From Gammaproteobacteria bacterium (lineage in GTDB: Bacteria > Pseudomonadota > Gammaproteobacteria > CAIRSR01): a stretch of DNA of 32,182 bases. Below the pieces are notes generated by a model. That model worked only from the letters and a program-made list of their open reading frames with translations. It was not told where the DNA came from and ran no database searches. The stretch lies in the NCBI GenBank assembly GCA_963575655.1, contig CAUYTY010000197.1, forward strand, positions 1 through 32,182. The letters run 5' to 3'. Positions 14,579 through 23,238 of this stretch are shown piece after piece (the stretch's first letter is position 1; each line of letters opens with the position of its first letter). A program made the position numbers and the translations under genes.

Positions 14579-15640
14579 ATGAAGAAGATTAATCGAATCA
14601 TCATGATGTTCGTTCTTTCTGGGCTTGGACTGTTGACACTTCTAGACAGTTTTGCAAAAGACCCTGAGTTAAAAGAGCCAGATGGGGTGGTGACACGCAC
14701 CATCACCCTTGGTGCCTATACAACACCTCGAGAGGCCTACGGCAAAACTATCATCCCGCTGTTTAAAAAATACTGGAGAGAGAAGAGCGGCCAGGAGGTA
14801 GTCTTCGAGGAGTCATACCTGGGTAGCGGCGCACAATCACGCGCCATCATTGGCGGCTTCGAGGCAGATGTGGCAGCTCTTTCCCTCGAAGCAGACGTAG
14901 ACGCCATTACTAAGACCGGTCTCATCACCCATGATTGGAAGTCTGGCCCCAATAAGGGCATGGTAACCCGCTCAATCGTGGTCATTGCGACTCGTCAGGG
15001 CAATCCCAAGGGCATCAAGGACTGGGACGACCTGCGTCAGCCAGGGGTCGAGGTCCTAACTCCTAACGTGCGAACCAGCGGCGGCGCGATGTGGAATATC
15101 TGCGCCATGTACGGTGCAGCCCTCCGGGGTGGTACCTCCGCGCCTCAAGGTGATGTGAAGGCAGCGGAGGCCCTCCTTAGTGATGTACTCAAAAATGTGA
15201 TCGTCATGGATAAAGGTGCTCGCGAATCCATTACCAACTACGAAAAAGGCATTGGCGATGTTGCCATCACCTACGAAAACGAGGTGCTAGTAGGCCGAAA
15301 AGCTGGTCAGACCTACGAATATTCCGTACCAAAATCCACCATCCTGATCGAAAACCCTATCGCACTAATTGATGCCTCCGTAAACAAGCACGGAAATCGT
15401 GAAGTAGTAGAGGAATTCATCGCCTTCGTACAGTCCCCAGAGGCACAACGAGCATTCACCCGCTATGGACTGCGACCAGTGGACGAAATGGTGGGTAAGG
15501 AAGTGGTAGACCAGTTTCCACGGGTACATGCCTTGTTCACTATCAACGATTTGGGCGGTTGGCCCAAGGTCAATCAAACGCTCTTCGGCGCACAAGGAGC
15601 CTACGAACGGCTCTACAGCCAACTTGGGGCGGGGCATTGA
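14579..15640 (+). CDS. sbp: Sulfate/thiosulfate ABC transporter, periplasmic binding protein
   Basis: The 353-residue periplasmic protein captures sulfate (or thiosulfate) and delivers it to the CysT/CysW permease. An N-terminal signal peptide is visible (MKKINRIIMMFVLSGLGLL, cleavage probably after SFA near residue 26). The body shows the Sbp/CysP family landmarks: GSGAQSRAIIGGFEADV, GNPKGIKDWDDL, GVEVLTPNVRTSGGAMWN, KGIGDVAITYENEV and FTINDLGGW near the C-terminus. GGTGAG lies 5-6 bases before the ATG. It is the first gene of a four-gene operon, and its stop lies one base before the next start. Sequence alone does not separate Sbp from CysP, so the symbol marks the family. Confidence 0.93.
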   Translation: MKKINRIIMMFVLSGLGLLTLLDSFAKDPELKEPDGVVTRTITLGAYTTPREAYGKTIIPLFKKYWREKSGQEVVFEESYLGSGAQSRAIIGGFEADVAALSLEADVDAITKTGLITHDWKSGPNKGMVTRSIVVIATRQGNPKGIKDWDDLRQPGVEVLTPNVRTSGGAMWNICAMYGAALRGGTSAPQGDVKAAEALLSDVLKNVIVMDKGARESITNYEKGIGDVAITYENEVLVGRKAGQTYEYSVPKSTILIENPIALIDASVNKHGNREVVEEFIAFVQSPEAQRAFTRYGLRPVDEMVGKEVVDQFPRVHALFTINDLGGWPKVNQTLFGAQGAYERLYSQLGAGH

Positions 15641-15641
15641 G

Positions 15642-16472
15642 ATGAATGGAACAAGCGTTGCCGTTGAACCCGGTCGTGGTGGTTTGATGATTCGAGGCTG
15701 GGTAATCGCCTATGTCGCGATGCTGATCGTGATCCCGCTGCTGGCGTTGATAGTGCGTGGCCTGACAGGAGGGCCATCCCAACTGTGGGCGGCGATTACG
15801 ACACCGGTAGCGCTGAATGCCCTGATTCTGACCTTGTGGACGGCGGGGGCAATCTCAATCATCAATGCGGTCATGGGGACGGCAACGGCCTGGGTGTTGG
15901 TGCGGTACCAATTTCCAGGTCGCACGATCCTCTCCGCGTTGGTGGACCTGCCTTTTGCGATCCCCACCCTGGTGACCGGCGTAATGCTGGTTATCTTGTT
16001 TGGTCCTCAGTCCTTGATGGGTAAATGGCTCGCCGGGCATGGAATGAAGGTGGCATTTGCCTCGCCGAGTATCCTCCTGGCATTGATGTTCATCTCGCTC
16101 CCGTTTGTGGTGCGCGCAGTGGAACCAGTGCTCATGGAGCAGGACCCAGCGGAGGAAGAGGCCGCACGGACTCTGGGGGCTGGGCCGCTGACTACCTTCG
16201 TGAGGGTTCTATTGCCACCGATTGTGCCCGCGATCCTGTCTGGGACCATTCAATCTTTTGCGCGCGCGTTGGGAGAATTCGGGTCGATTGTTGTGGTCTC
16301 AGGAAACATCCCCTACCGAACCCTTACCTCGCCGGTATACCTGTTTGGCGAGATCGAGAGTGGACGCTCGGATATCGCCGCAGCAGTGTCGATCTTGTTG
16401 CTGGTCATCGCGTTGGGATTGAACTTCGCGGAGCGGGGCATCCGGCGATTGATGGGGATGAACCGTGCGTAG
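15642..16472 (+). CDS. cysT: Sulfate ABC transporter permease subunit CysT (CysU)
   Basis: The 276-residue inner-membrane permease (E. coli CysU about 277) has six predicted transmembrane segments. It carries the EAA-type cytoplasmic loop that contacts the ATPase (EEEAARTLGAGPLTTFVRVLLPPIVPAI, about two-thirds along). SFARALGEFGSIVVVSGNIPYRT is typical of the sulfate/molybdate permease family. The frame is open upstream to 15528 inside the binding-protein gene. The ATG at 15642, just after the previous stop and preceded by a G-rich segment, gives the family length and is preferred. Its last eight bases overlap cysW, indicating translational coupling. Confidence 0.93.
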   Translation: MNGTSVAVEPGRGGLMIRGWVIAYVAMLIVIPLLALIVRGLTGGPSQLWAAITTPVALNALILTLWTAGAISIINAVMGTATAWVLVRYQFPGRTILSALVDLPFAIPTLVTGVMLVILFGPQSLMGKWLAGHGMKVAFASPSILLALMFISLPFVVRAVEPVLMEQDPAEEEAARTLGAGPLTTFVRVLLPPIVPAILSGTIQSFARALGEFGSIVVVSGNIPYRTLTSPVYLFGEIESGRSDIAAAVSILLLVIALGLNFAERGIRRLMGMNRA

Positions 16473-17295
16473 ACACAACCAAACGGCCAACCGATTCACC
16501 ACCGGACAATGGGCGCTATTGGCGGCGGTGATCTTCTACATGGGCGTTATCTTGCTTCTCCCCTTGGGGGCGATCATTGTCCGCGCCCTCTCGGGTGGGG
16601 TGCAGCCGTTGATCGATGCGTTCCACGATGTCGATGCGCTTCACGGCCTCAAACTCTCGGTAATCTTGGCGGCGATTGCTCTTATCGCCAATGGGGTCCT
16701 TGGGGTTGGTGGCGCTTTGGTGTTGGTTCGTCACCGATTCTTGGGGCGGCGTTTCTTGGACACCCTGATCGACCTTCCCCTGGCTGTCTCTCCGGTAATG
16801 ACTGGGCTTGCCTTTCTGCTCATCTTCGGGCGTGGTGGCTGGTTTGAGCCACTTCTCGACAGCATGGGATGGAAGGTGACTTTTGCTTTTCCGGGATTGA
16901 TCCTAGCGACGCTATTCGTGACCTTCCCCTTTACTCTTCGAGAGGTTGGTTATGTTCTTGAAGAATTAGGCACCTCCGAAGAGGAGGCGGCCGTGACTTT
17001 AGGGGCTTCCCCTTGGAATACCTTTCGATTGGTCACCCTCCCCAATATTCGCTACGGACTTGGTTACGGGATTATTCTTACCGTGGCCCGTGCCCTCGGT
17101 GAGTTTGGCGCAGTACTGGTATTGGGTGGGGCTATCTCAGGAAAAACAGAAACGGCTACCACGTTTATCTACAACGCATTGGAAGAACGGCAGGAAGCGG
17201 CTGCCTACAGCATGGCCCTGGTCCTGGCGGTTGCCAGTATTCTCCTGCTGATTGGCCTTGAGTGGATGAAACATCAACGTAGCAAGGAGTTATGA
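16465..17295 (+). CDS. cysW: Sulfate ABC transporter permease subunit CysW
   Basis: The 276-residue partner permease of CysT has six predicted transmembrane segments. Its EAA loop is EEEAAVTLGASPWNTFRLVTLPNI. The segment ARALGEFGAVLVLGGAISGKTETATTFIYNALEER is characteristic of CysW. The start codon is GTG at 16465, eight bases inside the end of cysT, with GGGGATG a few bases upstream. The next gene, cysA, begins immediately after its TGA. Together with CysT it forms the heterodimeric sulfate channel. Confidence 0.93.
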   Translation: MRRHNQTANRFTTGQWALLAAVIFYMGVILLLPLGAIIVRALSGGVQPLIDAFHDVDALHGLKLSVILAAIALIANGVLGVGGALVLVRHRFLGRRFLDTLIDLPLAVSPVMTGLAFLLIFGRGGWFEPLLDSMGWKVTFAFPGLILATLFVTFPFTLREVGYVLEELGTSEEEAAVTLGASPWNTFRLVTLPNIRYGLGYGIILTVARALGEFGAVLVLGGAISGKTETATTFIYNALEERQEAAAYSMALVLAVASILLLIGLEWMKHQRSKEL

Positions 17296-18327
17296 ATGAG
17301 TATTCGCGTTGCAAATCTTCGTAAGTGTTTCGGTTCCTTCGTAGCGGTTGATGACGTCAATCTCGAAATCCCTTCGGGGGAATTGGTTGCCTTTCTGGGG
17401 CCATCCGGGAGCGGAAAGAGTACCATTCTCCGCATCATCGCTGGCCTAGAGACTGCCGATTCCGGTTCGGTGTTTTTCAATGGCGAAGTTGCTGACCATC
17501 TTCATGCCCGGTCACGGGGTGTCGGGTTTGTGTTCCAACACTATGCCCTGTTTCGCCACATGACTGTAATGGAGAACATTGCCTTTGGGCTTCGGGTCCA
17601 GGGGGCCAGTCGGCAGCGGCAAGCGGCCCGTGTCCGTGAGCTTTTGTTGCTGATGGGGCTTGAAGGGATGGGGGACCGTTATCCCTCCCAGCTTTCTGGA
17701 GGACAGAGGCAGCGTGTAGCGTTGGCTCGCGCCCTAGCGCCGGAGCCCAAAGTGCTGTTGCTGGATGAACCATTCGGGGCAGTGGACGCCAAGGTACGGG
17801 AGGAGCTACGTCACTGGCTACGTCGATTACATGATGAGGTCCATGTTACGTCGATCTTTGTGACCCACGACCAGGAGGAGGCGTTTTCGGTGGCTGATCG
17901 AGTCATCGTTATTCATCGAGGACGGGTCGAGCAGTCTGGCTCACCGGATGAGATCCTCGATCAGCCCGCCACAGAATTCGTCGCCCGTTTTATTGGTGAG
18001 GCCAATGTCTACAAGGCCACAGTAAACGATGGGATTGGTCAAGTTGGCGCGCTTCCTGTACCTGCGGCGGGGATTCCCAACGGCACACAAGCCACACTGG
18101 TAATTCGATTCTACGACCTGAAATTTTGGCTCGACGCTCAAGGAATCGCTACCGTGGTGCGCACCATGACTCTCGGTGATCGGGTCAAAGTCGAAGCAGT
18201 GATCGATGGCGCCACCACCATTTTCTCTCAATTTCCACGTCGTAGCAGTTTATTACGGGGCATCGAACCGGGTTGCCGGATCCATATCGAGGTAACGACG
18301 GCACGGGCCTATCCACAGAGTGGGTGA
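17296..18327 (+). CDS. cysA: Sulfate ABC transporter ATP-binding subunit CysA
   Basis: The 343-residue ATPase energises sulfate/thiosulfate uptake on the cytoplasmic face of CysT/CysW. It has Walker [10 protein letters not shown] (35-43), signature LSGGQ (133-137), Walker B ending LLLDEP (154-159) and switch histidine H191 in [11 protein letters not shown]-terminal TOBE-like segment (about 235-343) is typical of CysA. AAGGAG six bases before the ATG gives an excellent ribosome site, and the ATG directly follows the cysW TGA. The operon appears to end here. A near-perfect palindrome GCGTAGGATGC/GCATCTTACGC follows at 18332-18354, without a T-run. Confidence 0.95.
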   Translation: MSIRVANLRKCFGSFVAVDDVNLEIPSGELVAFLGPSGSGKSTILRIIAGLETADSGSVFFNGEVADHLHARSRGVGFVFQHYALFRHMTVMENIAFGLRVQGASRQRQAARVRELLLLMGLEGMGDRYPSQLSGGQRQRVALARALAPEPKVLLLDEPFGAVDAKVREELRHWLRRLHDEVHVTSIFVTHDQEEAFSVADRVIVIHRGRVEQSGSPDEILDQPATEFVARFIGEANVYKATVNDGIGQVGALPVPAAGIPNGTQATLVIRFYDLKFWLDAQGIATVVRTMTLGDRVKVEAVIDGATTIFSQFPRRSSLLRGIEPGCRIHIEVTTARAYPQSG

Positions 18328-18331
18328 ATCG

Positions 18332-18354
18332 GCGTAGGATGCCGCATCTTACGC
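18332..18354. repeat. Short palindrome after cysA
   Basis: GCGTAGGATGC and GCATCTTACGC pair at 10 of 11 positions around one base, five bases after the cysA stop. It may stabilise the 3' end of the operon transcript. There is no T-run, so I do not call it a terminator. Confidence 0.45.
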
Positions 18355-18419
18355 GGGTTAAGGACAACGCTAAGGAAGATGTTCGTAGCAGGCCCAGAAA
18401 CTGGAAGCTGTCTTGTGTT

Positions 18420-18626
18420 TCAAAGGTCTCTCGTTCTCCCAGATTGATGCTCAATAAGTGCCGCATTGATAATACAATCTAATTTTCCGCTATTTGAATC
18501 AACTTCCAACTGTTTATCCCAACGTGATTGATCGAATTCAATAAACCACTCACGAAGTTTTGAGAAAGAATCGTTATCCAATTCTGCCATGTTTCGCTCT
18601 AATAGTTCTACTTGAGTCATAATCAT
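18420..18626 (-). CDS. Orphan antitoxin-like small protein
   Basis: The 68-residue acidic protein ends with the pattern WDKQLEVDSNSGKLD followed by INAALIEHQSGRTRDL. This is the conserved C-terminal half of a common small antitoxin-like family (WDxQIExDxxxGKLDxLxxEAxxxxxxGxxxxL) usually found just upstream of a RelE/ParE-type toxin gene. The N-terminal half, MAELDNDSFSKLREWFIEFD, also fits. No toxin gene follows: downstream on the minus strand the only frame is an unconvincing short ORF before the 3' end of cysA. The start may be the ATG at 18626 or the one at 18620; neither has a strong Shine-Dalgarno. It may be a solitary remnant of a toxin-antitoxin pair or work with a distant partner. Confidence 0.6.
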   Translation of the reverse strand: MIMTQVELLERNMAELDNDSFSKLREWFIEFDQSRWDKQLEVDSNSGKLDCIINAALIEHQSGRTRDL

Positions 18627-18651
18627 GAGTCTTTTACTCTTTGTTTAGGGT

Positions 18652-18698
18652 AGCCCACATGGGATGCGGTTCATTCCTCACCGCATCCCATGTGGGCT
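18652..18698. repeat. Perfect 19-bp inverted repeat (strong hairpin)
   Basis: AGCCCACATGGGATGCGGT at 18652-18670 is exactly repeated in inverse at 18680-18698 around a 9-base loop. It lies upstream of the antitoxin-like gene and downstream of the caspase-like gene, both on the minus strand, so it may act as a transcript-end stabiliser or terminator between them. There is no T-run. It may also be a dispersed REP-like unit. Confidence 0.7.
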
Positions 18699-18781
18699 GC
18701 GTTACATTATGTGTATTGATCTAATGAAATTGGGCCAATGGGTGGCAACTCAGCCCAATTCAAAGGAATCAAATAGCAAAA

Positions 18782-20428
18782 TCACTGTCCCCCGCGCACC
18801 AACCGCACGGCGTAAGCATCGTTACGGCTGCCCCAGTAGTCGTAACCACCGTCGAAACTGACGAACCACGCGTAGTTCGAACTACCAGCGACCGGAGAAC
18901 CGGACCAGAAACTCGACGCTGGGGTATTTGGAAATGCTTCCTGATCAATGGCAGGACGTTGGTAATTTCCCGAACATATTTCATTTACTTTCATAGCACT
19001 GCCAAATACGCCAGTACTACTGCAATAGACCAAGCTTTTTAGTTCTTCATGGGTAGGTACACGCCAACCATTCTGTGTAGCAGGGAGATCGTCCCATTTA
19101 TACTCTTGTGGTGTGCCCGAGCAAGAGCTTCCGGTCCAAGTCTGTCCTTCGGCGCAACGTTTCCAACGTAGCTGGGTCTGGATATCAGTTACCGTACCAT
19201 CGCCGTGATCACGATAGCGACCATGAATTAATTGTCCCGTACTTACTTTTATCCTCGACGTTTGAATTCCCACTCGTGCCTCGGCCTCTTGACGGCGTTG
19301 TTCCGCTTCTCGGCGCTGCTGTTCCATCTCTACCAAGCGTGCCTCCTCCCTCTTTCGCTTTCCCTCCACTTCGGCGAGGCGCGCTCCTTCTTCCGCCTCG
19401 CGGCGCTGCTGTTCCAATTCCTGACGCTGTTTCTCGATTTCCACAAGGCGGGCCTCTTCCGCCTTGCGTTGCTCCTCTAATGCCGACAAGCGACTCTTTT
19501 CCGGGATCGGCGTGATCCCTTGAGGAATATCCTGTTGGGCAAGAGTCGTTGCTGGTTGTTTTCCACCGGATGGACTAGAAAAGTAAAAATGTTTCTGCAC
19601 GGTTTTCGGACCATTTACATAGGGCGTCTGCCGTCGATTACTCTTTTCTTCGACCCATTCACTGGCCACCGTGAGCACACCATCCAGGCTCAGGTCCTTA
19701 CCCGCGAAGGCCACACGCAGTCCCGCAGTAAATAGACCATTGCGTTCCTGACCGTCCTCCGCTGTATTACCAGGATCCGTGGCATAAACGATCACGGTGC
19801 CCTTGGGCATGTCACTGGGTGGCGCTAAACCGCGCCCGCCACCACCCCGAAATTCGCCAGTAAAGGGATTATTCCGACAGGCATCGAGCATAACGATATT
19901 AATCTTGCTCTTGGCATTGTCCATTTCATCGAGGGGATAATTGAGACTCACTCCTTCCTCGGCCACCTCTGCTAGGCTATGCACCGTGGCATCCACCGGC
20001 ATCAAGTAGTTCTGATTCTTACTCTGAATACCATGCCCCGCGAAATAAAACAGAGCGACCTCGGCGTTGCCGGCTTTGCGTCCCAACGTAGCGATGGCCT
20101 CCTTCATTGCACGCCGTGTCATATTCTTTCCGGTGATGACCTCGAAACCAAAACCACGCAAGGCTTTGGAAACATCCTCGGCGTCGTTAGTTGGATTTCG
20201 GAGCTTGGTCAGATGATTAGTGTCTTGGTAATCGCCATTACCGATGACCAAGGCCACCCGCGTCCCTGTTCGTAATTCCGGTCGCTCTCGCTGTGGGCTA
20301 TGGTCTTCCTCGCCGGACCCAGCAGACGTGGTCAATCCCCCAGCAGTACCCCGTTGCAATTCGTCTACGCATCCGACGAACGCCACACAAAGCAGAATTA
20401 TTAGAAGTAGATTCATTCGTTGCCACAT
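18782..20428 (-). CDS. Caspase-like (C14) lipoprotein with coiled coil and C-terminal DUF1566 domain
   Basis: From the ATG at 20428 the product has 548 residues. It begins with a lipoprotein signal (NLLLIILLCVAFVGC, lipidated Cys near residue 20; +2 residue Val, so probably outer membrane). A caspase p20-like domain spans about 55-285, with catalytic His about 132 (YFAGHGIQ) and Cys about 184 (MLDACRNNPF). A highly charged coiled coil runs from about 314 to 384, and a DUF1566 (C-type-lectin-like) domain from about 402 to 548. GAGG six bases before this ATG supports it. The frame stays open 47 codons further upstream to 20569, but those residues belong to an unrelated ATPase fragment. The last 35 residues have NNY-rich codons at most positions, as in DGR variable regions. 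Protease and binding domains suggest a surface sensor or effector; the role is inferred. Confidence 0.85.
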   Translation of the reverse strand: MWQRMNLLLIILLCVAFVGCVDELQRGTAGGLTTSAGSGEEDHSPQRERPELRTGTRVALVIGNGDYQDTNHLTKLRNPTNDAEDVSKALRGFGFEVITGKNMTRRAMKEAIATLGRKAGNAEVALFYFAGHGIQSKNQNYLMPVDATVHSLAEVAEEGVSLNYPLDEMDNAKSKINIVMLDACRNNPFTGEFRGGGGRGLAPPSDMPKGTVIVYATDPGNTAEDGQERNGLFTAGLRVAFAGKDLSLDGVLTVASEWVEEKSNRRQTPYVNGPKTVQKHFYFSSPSGGKQPATTLAQQDIPQGITPIPEKSRLSALEEQRKAEEARLVEIEKQRQELEQQRREAEEGARLAEVEGKRKREEARLVEMEQQRREAEQRRQEAEARVGIQTSRIKVSTGQLIHGRYRDHGDGTVTDIQTQLRWKRCAEGQTWTGSSCSGTPQEYKWDDLPATQNGWRVPTHEELKSLVYCSSTGVFGSAMKVNEICSGNYQRPAIDQEAFPNTPASSFWSGSPVAGSSNYAWFVSFDGGYDYWGSRNDAYAVRLVRGGQ

Positions 20429-20434
20429 CGTGCC

Positions 20435-20569
20435 CTCGCCACCCGTGATAGTGCATGCAGAATATAGAACTTTCAGAAAATGAGTTTTACCCGTACCATT
20501 GGCGCCAATCAAGATATTGACATCCGGTGAAAAGGTTTGATCACAGCACAGCCGAATGCTGTGAAACAT
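20435..20569 (-). pseudogene. Truncated N-terminus of an AAA-type ATPase gene
   Basis: The first 38 or so codons from the ATG at 20569 encode FSPDVNILIGANGTGKTHFL, with Walker A GANGTGKT. That is the typical start of OLD/AAA_21-type ATPases. The similarity ends around LYSA, after which the sequence turns into the leader of the caspase-like lipoprotein gene in the same frame. There is no Walker B or other ATPase part nearby. It is best read as the left-over 5' end of an ATPase gene cut by a rearrangement that brought in the caspase-like gene. A genuine fusion is unlikely because it would bury the lipoprotein signal. Confidence 0.6.
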
Positions 20570-20608
20570 TTTCTAATCTCGTATGGATAATTTTGCCCAT
20601 GGAGTTAT

Positions 20609-23191
20609 TTATCTCCTCTCCCCCGCATCCAACAACCCCCTCAACCGATAAAGCGCCTCTAATGCCTGCCGTGGAGTCAAATCATCCAGGGGCAATGTAC
20701 GCAAAGCAACCACGACCGGTGACTCTTCGGGAGGAAATAGCACGAGTTGCGACGGTTTTCCGGGACGACGACGCGGGGCGGGTTGATTATTTTCGAGACG
20801 ACGCAACCGGTTGCGAGCCTGATCAATAACCTGTTTCGGTACCCCGGCCAAGGCAGCTACCTGAAGACCGTAACTCTGATTGGCGGGACCTTCCTTGACC
20901 GCATGAAGGAAAACGATGTGATCACCGTGTTCAACGGCATCAAGATGGACATTGGCGACCGCGTCATTATCATCGGGGAGGGTGGTCAATTCGAAATAAT
21001 GGGTAGCGAAGAGGGTGTAGGACTGAGTCAGCCGTGCCAGGTGATCGGCACACGCCCAAGCCAGCGCTAAACCATCGAAAGTACTGGTACCCCGCCCAAT
21101 CTCATCCATCAGGATCAAACTCTCGCGGGTAGCGTTGTGAAGAATATTGGCGGTCTCGGTCATCTCTACCATGAAAGTTGAACGTCCAGCAGCCAGATCA
21201 TCACCGGCGCCGATACGGGTGAATATGCGGTCCACCGGTCCGAGAATGGCAACCCCCGCTGGCACGAAACTACCGATATGGGCAAGCAAAACGATGAGCG
21301 CAGTCTGACGCATGTAAGTGCTCTTACCGCCCATATTGGGACCCGTGATGATCAACATCCGCCGGGTTGCGTCGAGGTGAACATCATTGGGAACAAAAGG
21401 ATTGTCTTGGGCCTGTTCCACTACCGGATGACGACCAGCCTCAATGTGGAGACCGGGCTCGCTGCTCAATACCGGTTCACTCCAGTTCAGGGCTACGGCG
21501 CGTTCGGCAAAACTCGCCAGGGCATCTAGGGAAGAAAGTGCGGCGGCGGTCTGCTGCAAGGCAGGCAGATCGGTCTGAAGCCCCTCCAGCAACGTTTCGT
21601 AGAGTTCACGTTCGCGGGCCAATGCCCGTTCCCGTGCAGAGAGGGCCTTGTCCTCGAACGCCTTGAGTTCGGGGGTGATATAGCGTTCAGCACCGGTCAG
21701 GGTCTGGCGACGGATGAAGTCGGCTGGGACACGATCGGCATAGGCACGGCCAACCTCCAGGTAATAACCATGGACCTTGTTGTAGCCAATCTTGAGGTTC
21801 GGCAGCCCGGAACGCTCCCGTTCGCGCGCCTCTAGGGCGACCAGATACTGTCCAGCGTTTTCGTGCAGGGTACGAAGCTCGTCCAGTTCCGGGTCGTAGC
21901 CGGTGCGGATGACCCCGCCGTCGCGTACCAGGGACGGTGGATTTTCAGCGATGGCACGACTGAGATGGGCGTAAAGGTCTGAAAAGTCGGCAATCTCTCC
22001 GTAGATCTGTTGCAGGAGGGGGGAATCCAACGGCAGAATCTGGCGCGTTAGCTCCGGGAGTAGACCTAAGCCAGTACGTAACCCCACTAAGTCACGGGGA
22101 CGCGCGGTCTGGAGGGCGACCCGCGCCAAAATCCGTTCCATGTCACCTACCCCCCGTAACCGATCGTGAAGGTCCGTGTAGGCGTGGGTCTCAGCCAGCG
22201 TCTCGACCGCTTGGTGACGCCCGCGCAGCAAGATACGGTCACGTAGCGGACGACCAAGCCAACGTCGCAGCAGCCGGCTACCCATGGCGGTAACTGTGCG
22301 ATCCAGAACCGAGGCCAAGGTGTGATCAGTCCCTCCCGTCAGACGGGTCTCCAGTTCCAGATTGCGACGCGTAGCGGCATCCAGCAACAAGGCATCCTCG
22401 CGTCGTTCGGCGCTAAGGGTACGGAGGTGGGGAAGTGCGCCACGTTGGGTCTCCTGGGCATACTGAAGGAGACAACCGGCGGCACAGAGTCCAAGAGTAA
22501 GGTCGTCGCAACCAAAACCGGCGAGGTCATGGGTACCAAATTGTTGGGTAAGGAGGCGTTGCGCGGTATCCAAATCAAAGTGCCAGGGCGAACGCGAACG
22601 CACCCCACGGCGGCCAGCAAAAATCGCGTGGTCAATCCCCTCAGCGACCAAGACCTCGGCCGGACGCAGGCGTTCTAGTTCACCAGCGAGAGCCTCATCG
22701 CCACGCCCTTCGAGGACGATAAGCCGTCCTCCCGAGAGGTCCAACACCGCAAGCCCAAAACCAGCCTTGGTCAGATGGACGGCAACGAGCAGATTGTCAC
22801 GACGATCCTCAAGCAGAGCCTCGTCGGTAACTGTGCCCGGAGTGAGGATGCGTGTGACCCGCCGTTCAACCGGCCCCTTGCTCGTAGCGGGGTCACCGAT
22901 CTGTTCGCAGATGGCTACCGCCTCGCCCAACTTGATCAGACGCGCCAGGTAACTCTCGACCGCATGATAGGGTACCCCGGCCATGGAAATGGGCGCACCG
23001 GCACTTGCACCACGAGTGGTAAGAGTGATGTCAAGTAGTTGCGCTGCACGTCGGGCATCATTAAAAAACAGTTCGTAGAAATCCCCCATGCGATAGAACA
23101 ACAAACACTCGGGATGTTCACTTTTGATACGCAAATACTGCTGCATCATCGGCGTATGGCCGGTGAATTCTGAAGAAGGGGGTAGGTTCAT
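20609..23191 (-). CDS. mutS: DNA mismatch repair protein MutS
   Basis: The 860-residue protein recognises base mismatches and small loops and starts methyl-directed repair with MutL. The mismatch-binding F-x-E motif is visible in [10 protein letters not shown] near the N-terminus, after the conserved HTPMMQQYL. The ATPase has Walker [10 protein letters not shown] at about 617-625 and a later [16 protein letters not shown] Walker B region. The C-terminal helix-turn-helix region is complete, and length compares well with E. coli (853). I chose the ATG at 23191 because it puts HTPMMQQ at nearly the same position as in E. coli MutS. An ATG at 23230 would add 13 residues and lies 8 bases after the preceding gene's stop; neither has a strong Shine-Dalgarno. 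It is the second gene after the transglutaminase on the same strand. Confidence 0.97.
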   Translation of the reverse strand: MNLPPSSEFTGHTPMMQQYLRIKSEHPECLLFYRMGDFYELFFNDARRAAQLLDITLTTRGASAGAPISMAGVPYHAVESYLARLIKLGEAVAICEQIGDPATSKGPVERRVTRILTPGTVTDEALLEDRRDNLLVAVHLTKAGFGLAVLDLSGGRLIVLEGRGDEALAGELERLRPAEVLVAEGIDHAIFAGRRGVRSRSPWHFDLDTAQRLLTQQFGTHDLAGFGCDDLTLGLCAAGCLLQYAQETQRGALPHLRTLSAERREDALLLDAATRRNLELETRLTGGTDHTLASVLDRTVTAMGSRLLRRWLGRPLRDRILLRGRHQAVETLAETHAYTDLHDRLRGVGDMERILARVALQTARPRDLVGLRTGLGLLPELTRQILPLDSPLLQQIYGEIADFSDLYAHLSRAIAENPPSLVRDGGVIRTGYDPELDELRTLHENAGQYLVALEARERERSGLPNLKIGYNKVHGYYLEVGRAYADRVPADFIRRQTLTGAERYITPELKAFEDKALSARERALARERELYETLLEGLQTDLPALQQTAAALSSLDALASFAERAVALNWSEPVLSSEPGLHIEAGRHPVVEQAQDNPFVPNDVHLDATRRMLIITGPNMGGKSTYMRQTALIVLLAHIGSFVPAGVAILGPVDRIFTRIGAGDDLAAGRSTFMVEMTETANILHNATRESLILMDEIGRGTSTFDGLALAWACADHLARLTQSYTLFATHYFELTTLPDDNDAVANVHLDAVEHGDHIVFLHAVKEGPANQSYGLQVAALAGVPKQVIDQARNRLRRLENNQPAPRRRPGKPSQLVLFPPEESPVVVALRTLPLDDLTPRQALEALYRLRGLLDAGERR

Positions 23192-23238
23192 TTTAGGAAT
23201 AAGGTTGTGTACAGAGATGTATTGTGACATTGTCCATG

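Noticed and set aside
18185-18419. Toxin gene following the antitoxin-like ORF
   Set aside because: The only minus-strand frame here overlaps the 3' end of cysA and shows no RelE/ParE-type features.
20429-20569. Genuine ATPase-caspase fusion protein
   Set aside because: The join would place a P-loop before a lipoprotein signal peptide, and GAGG precedes the internal ATG at 20428.
20609-23230. DGR reverse transcriptase or template repeat near the caspase-like gene
   Set aside because: Looked for an RT motif and an A-rich copy of the VR in the window; neither was found.
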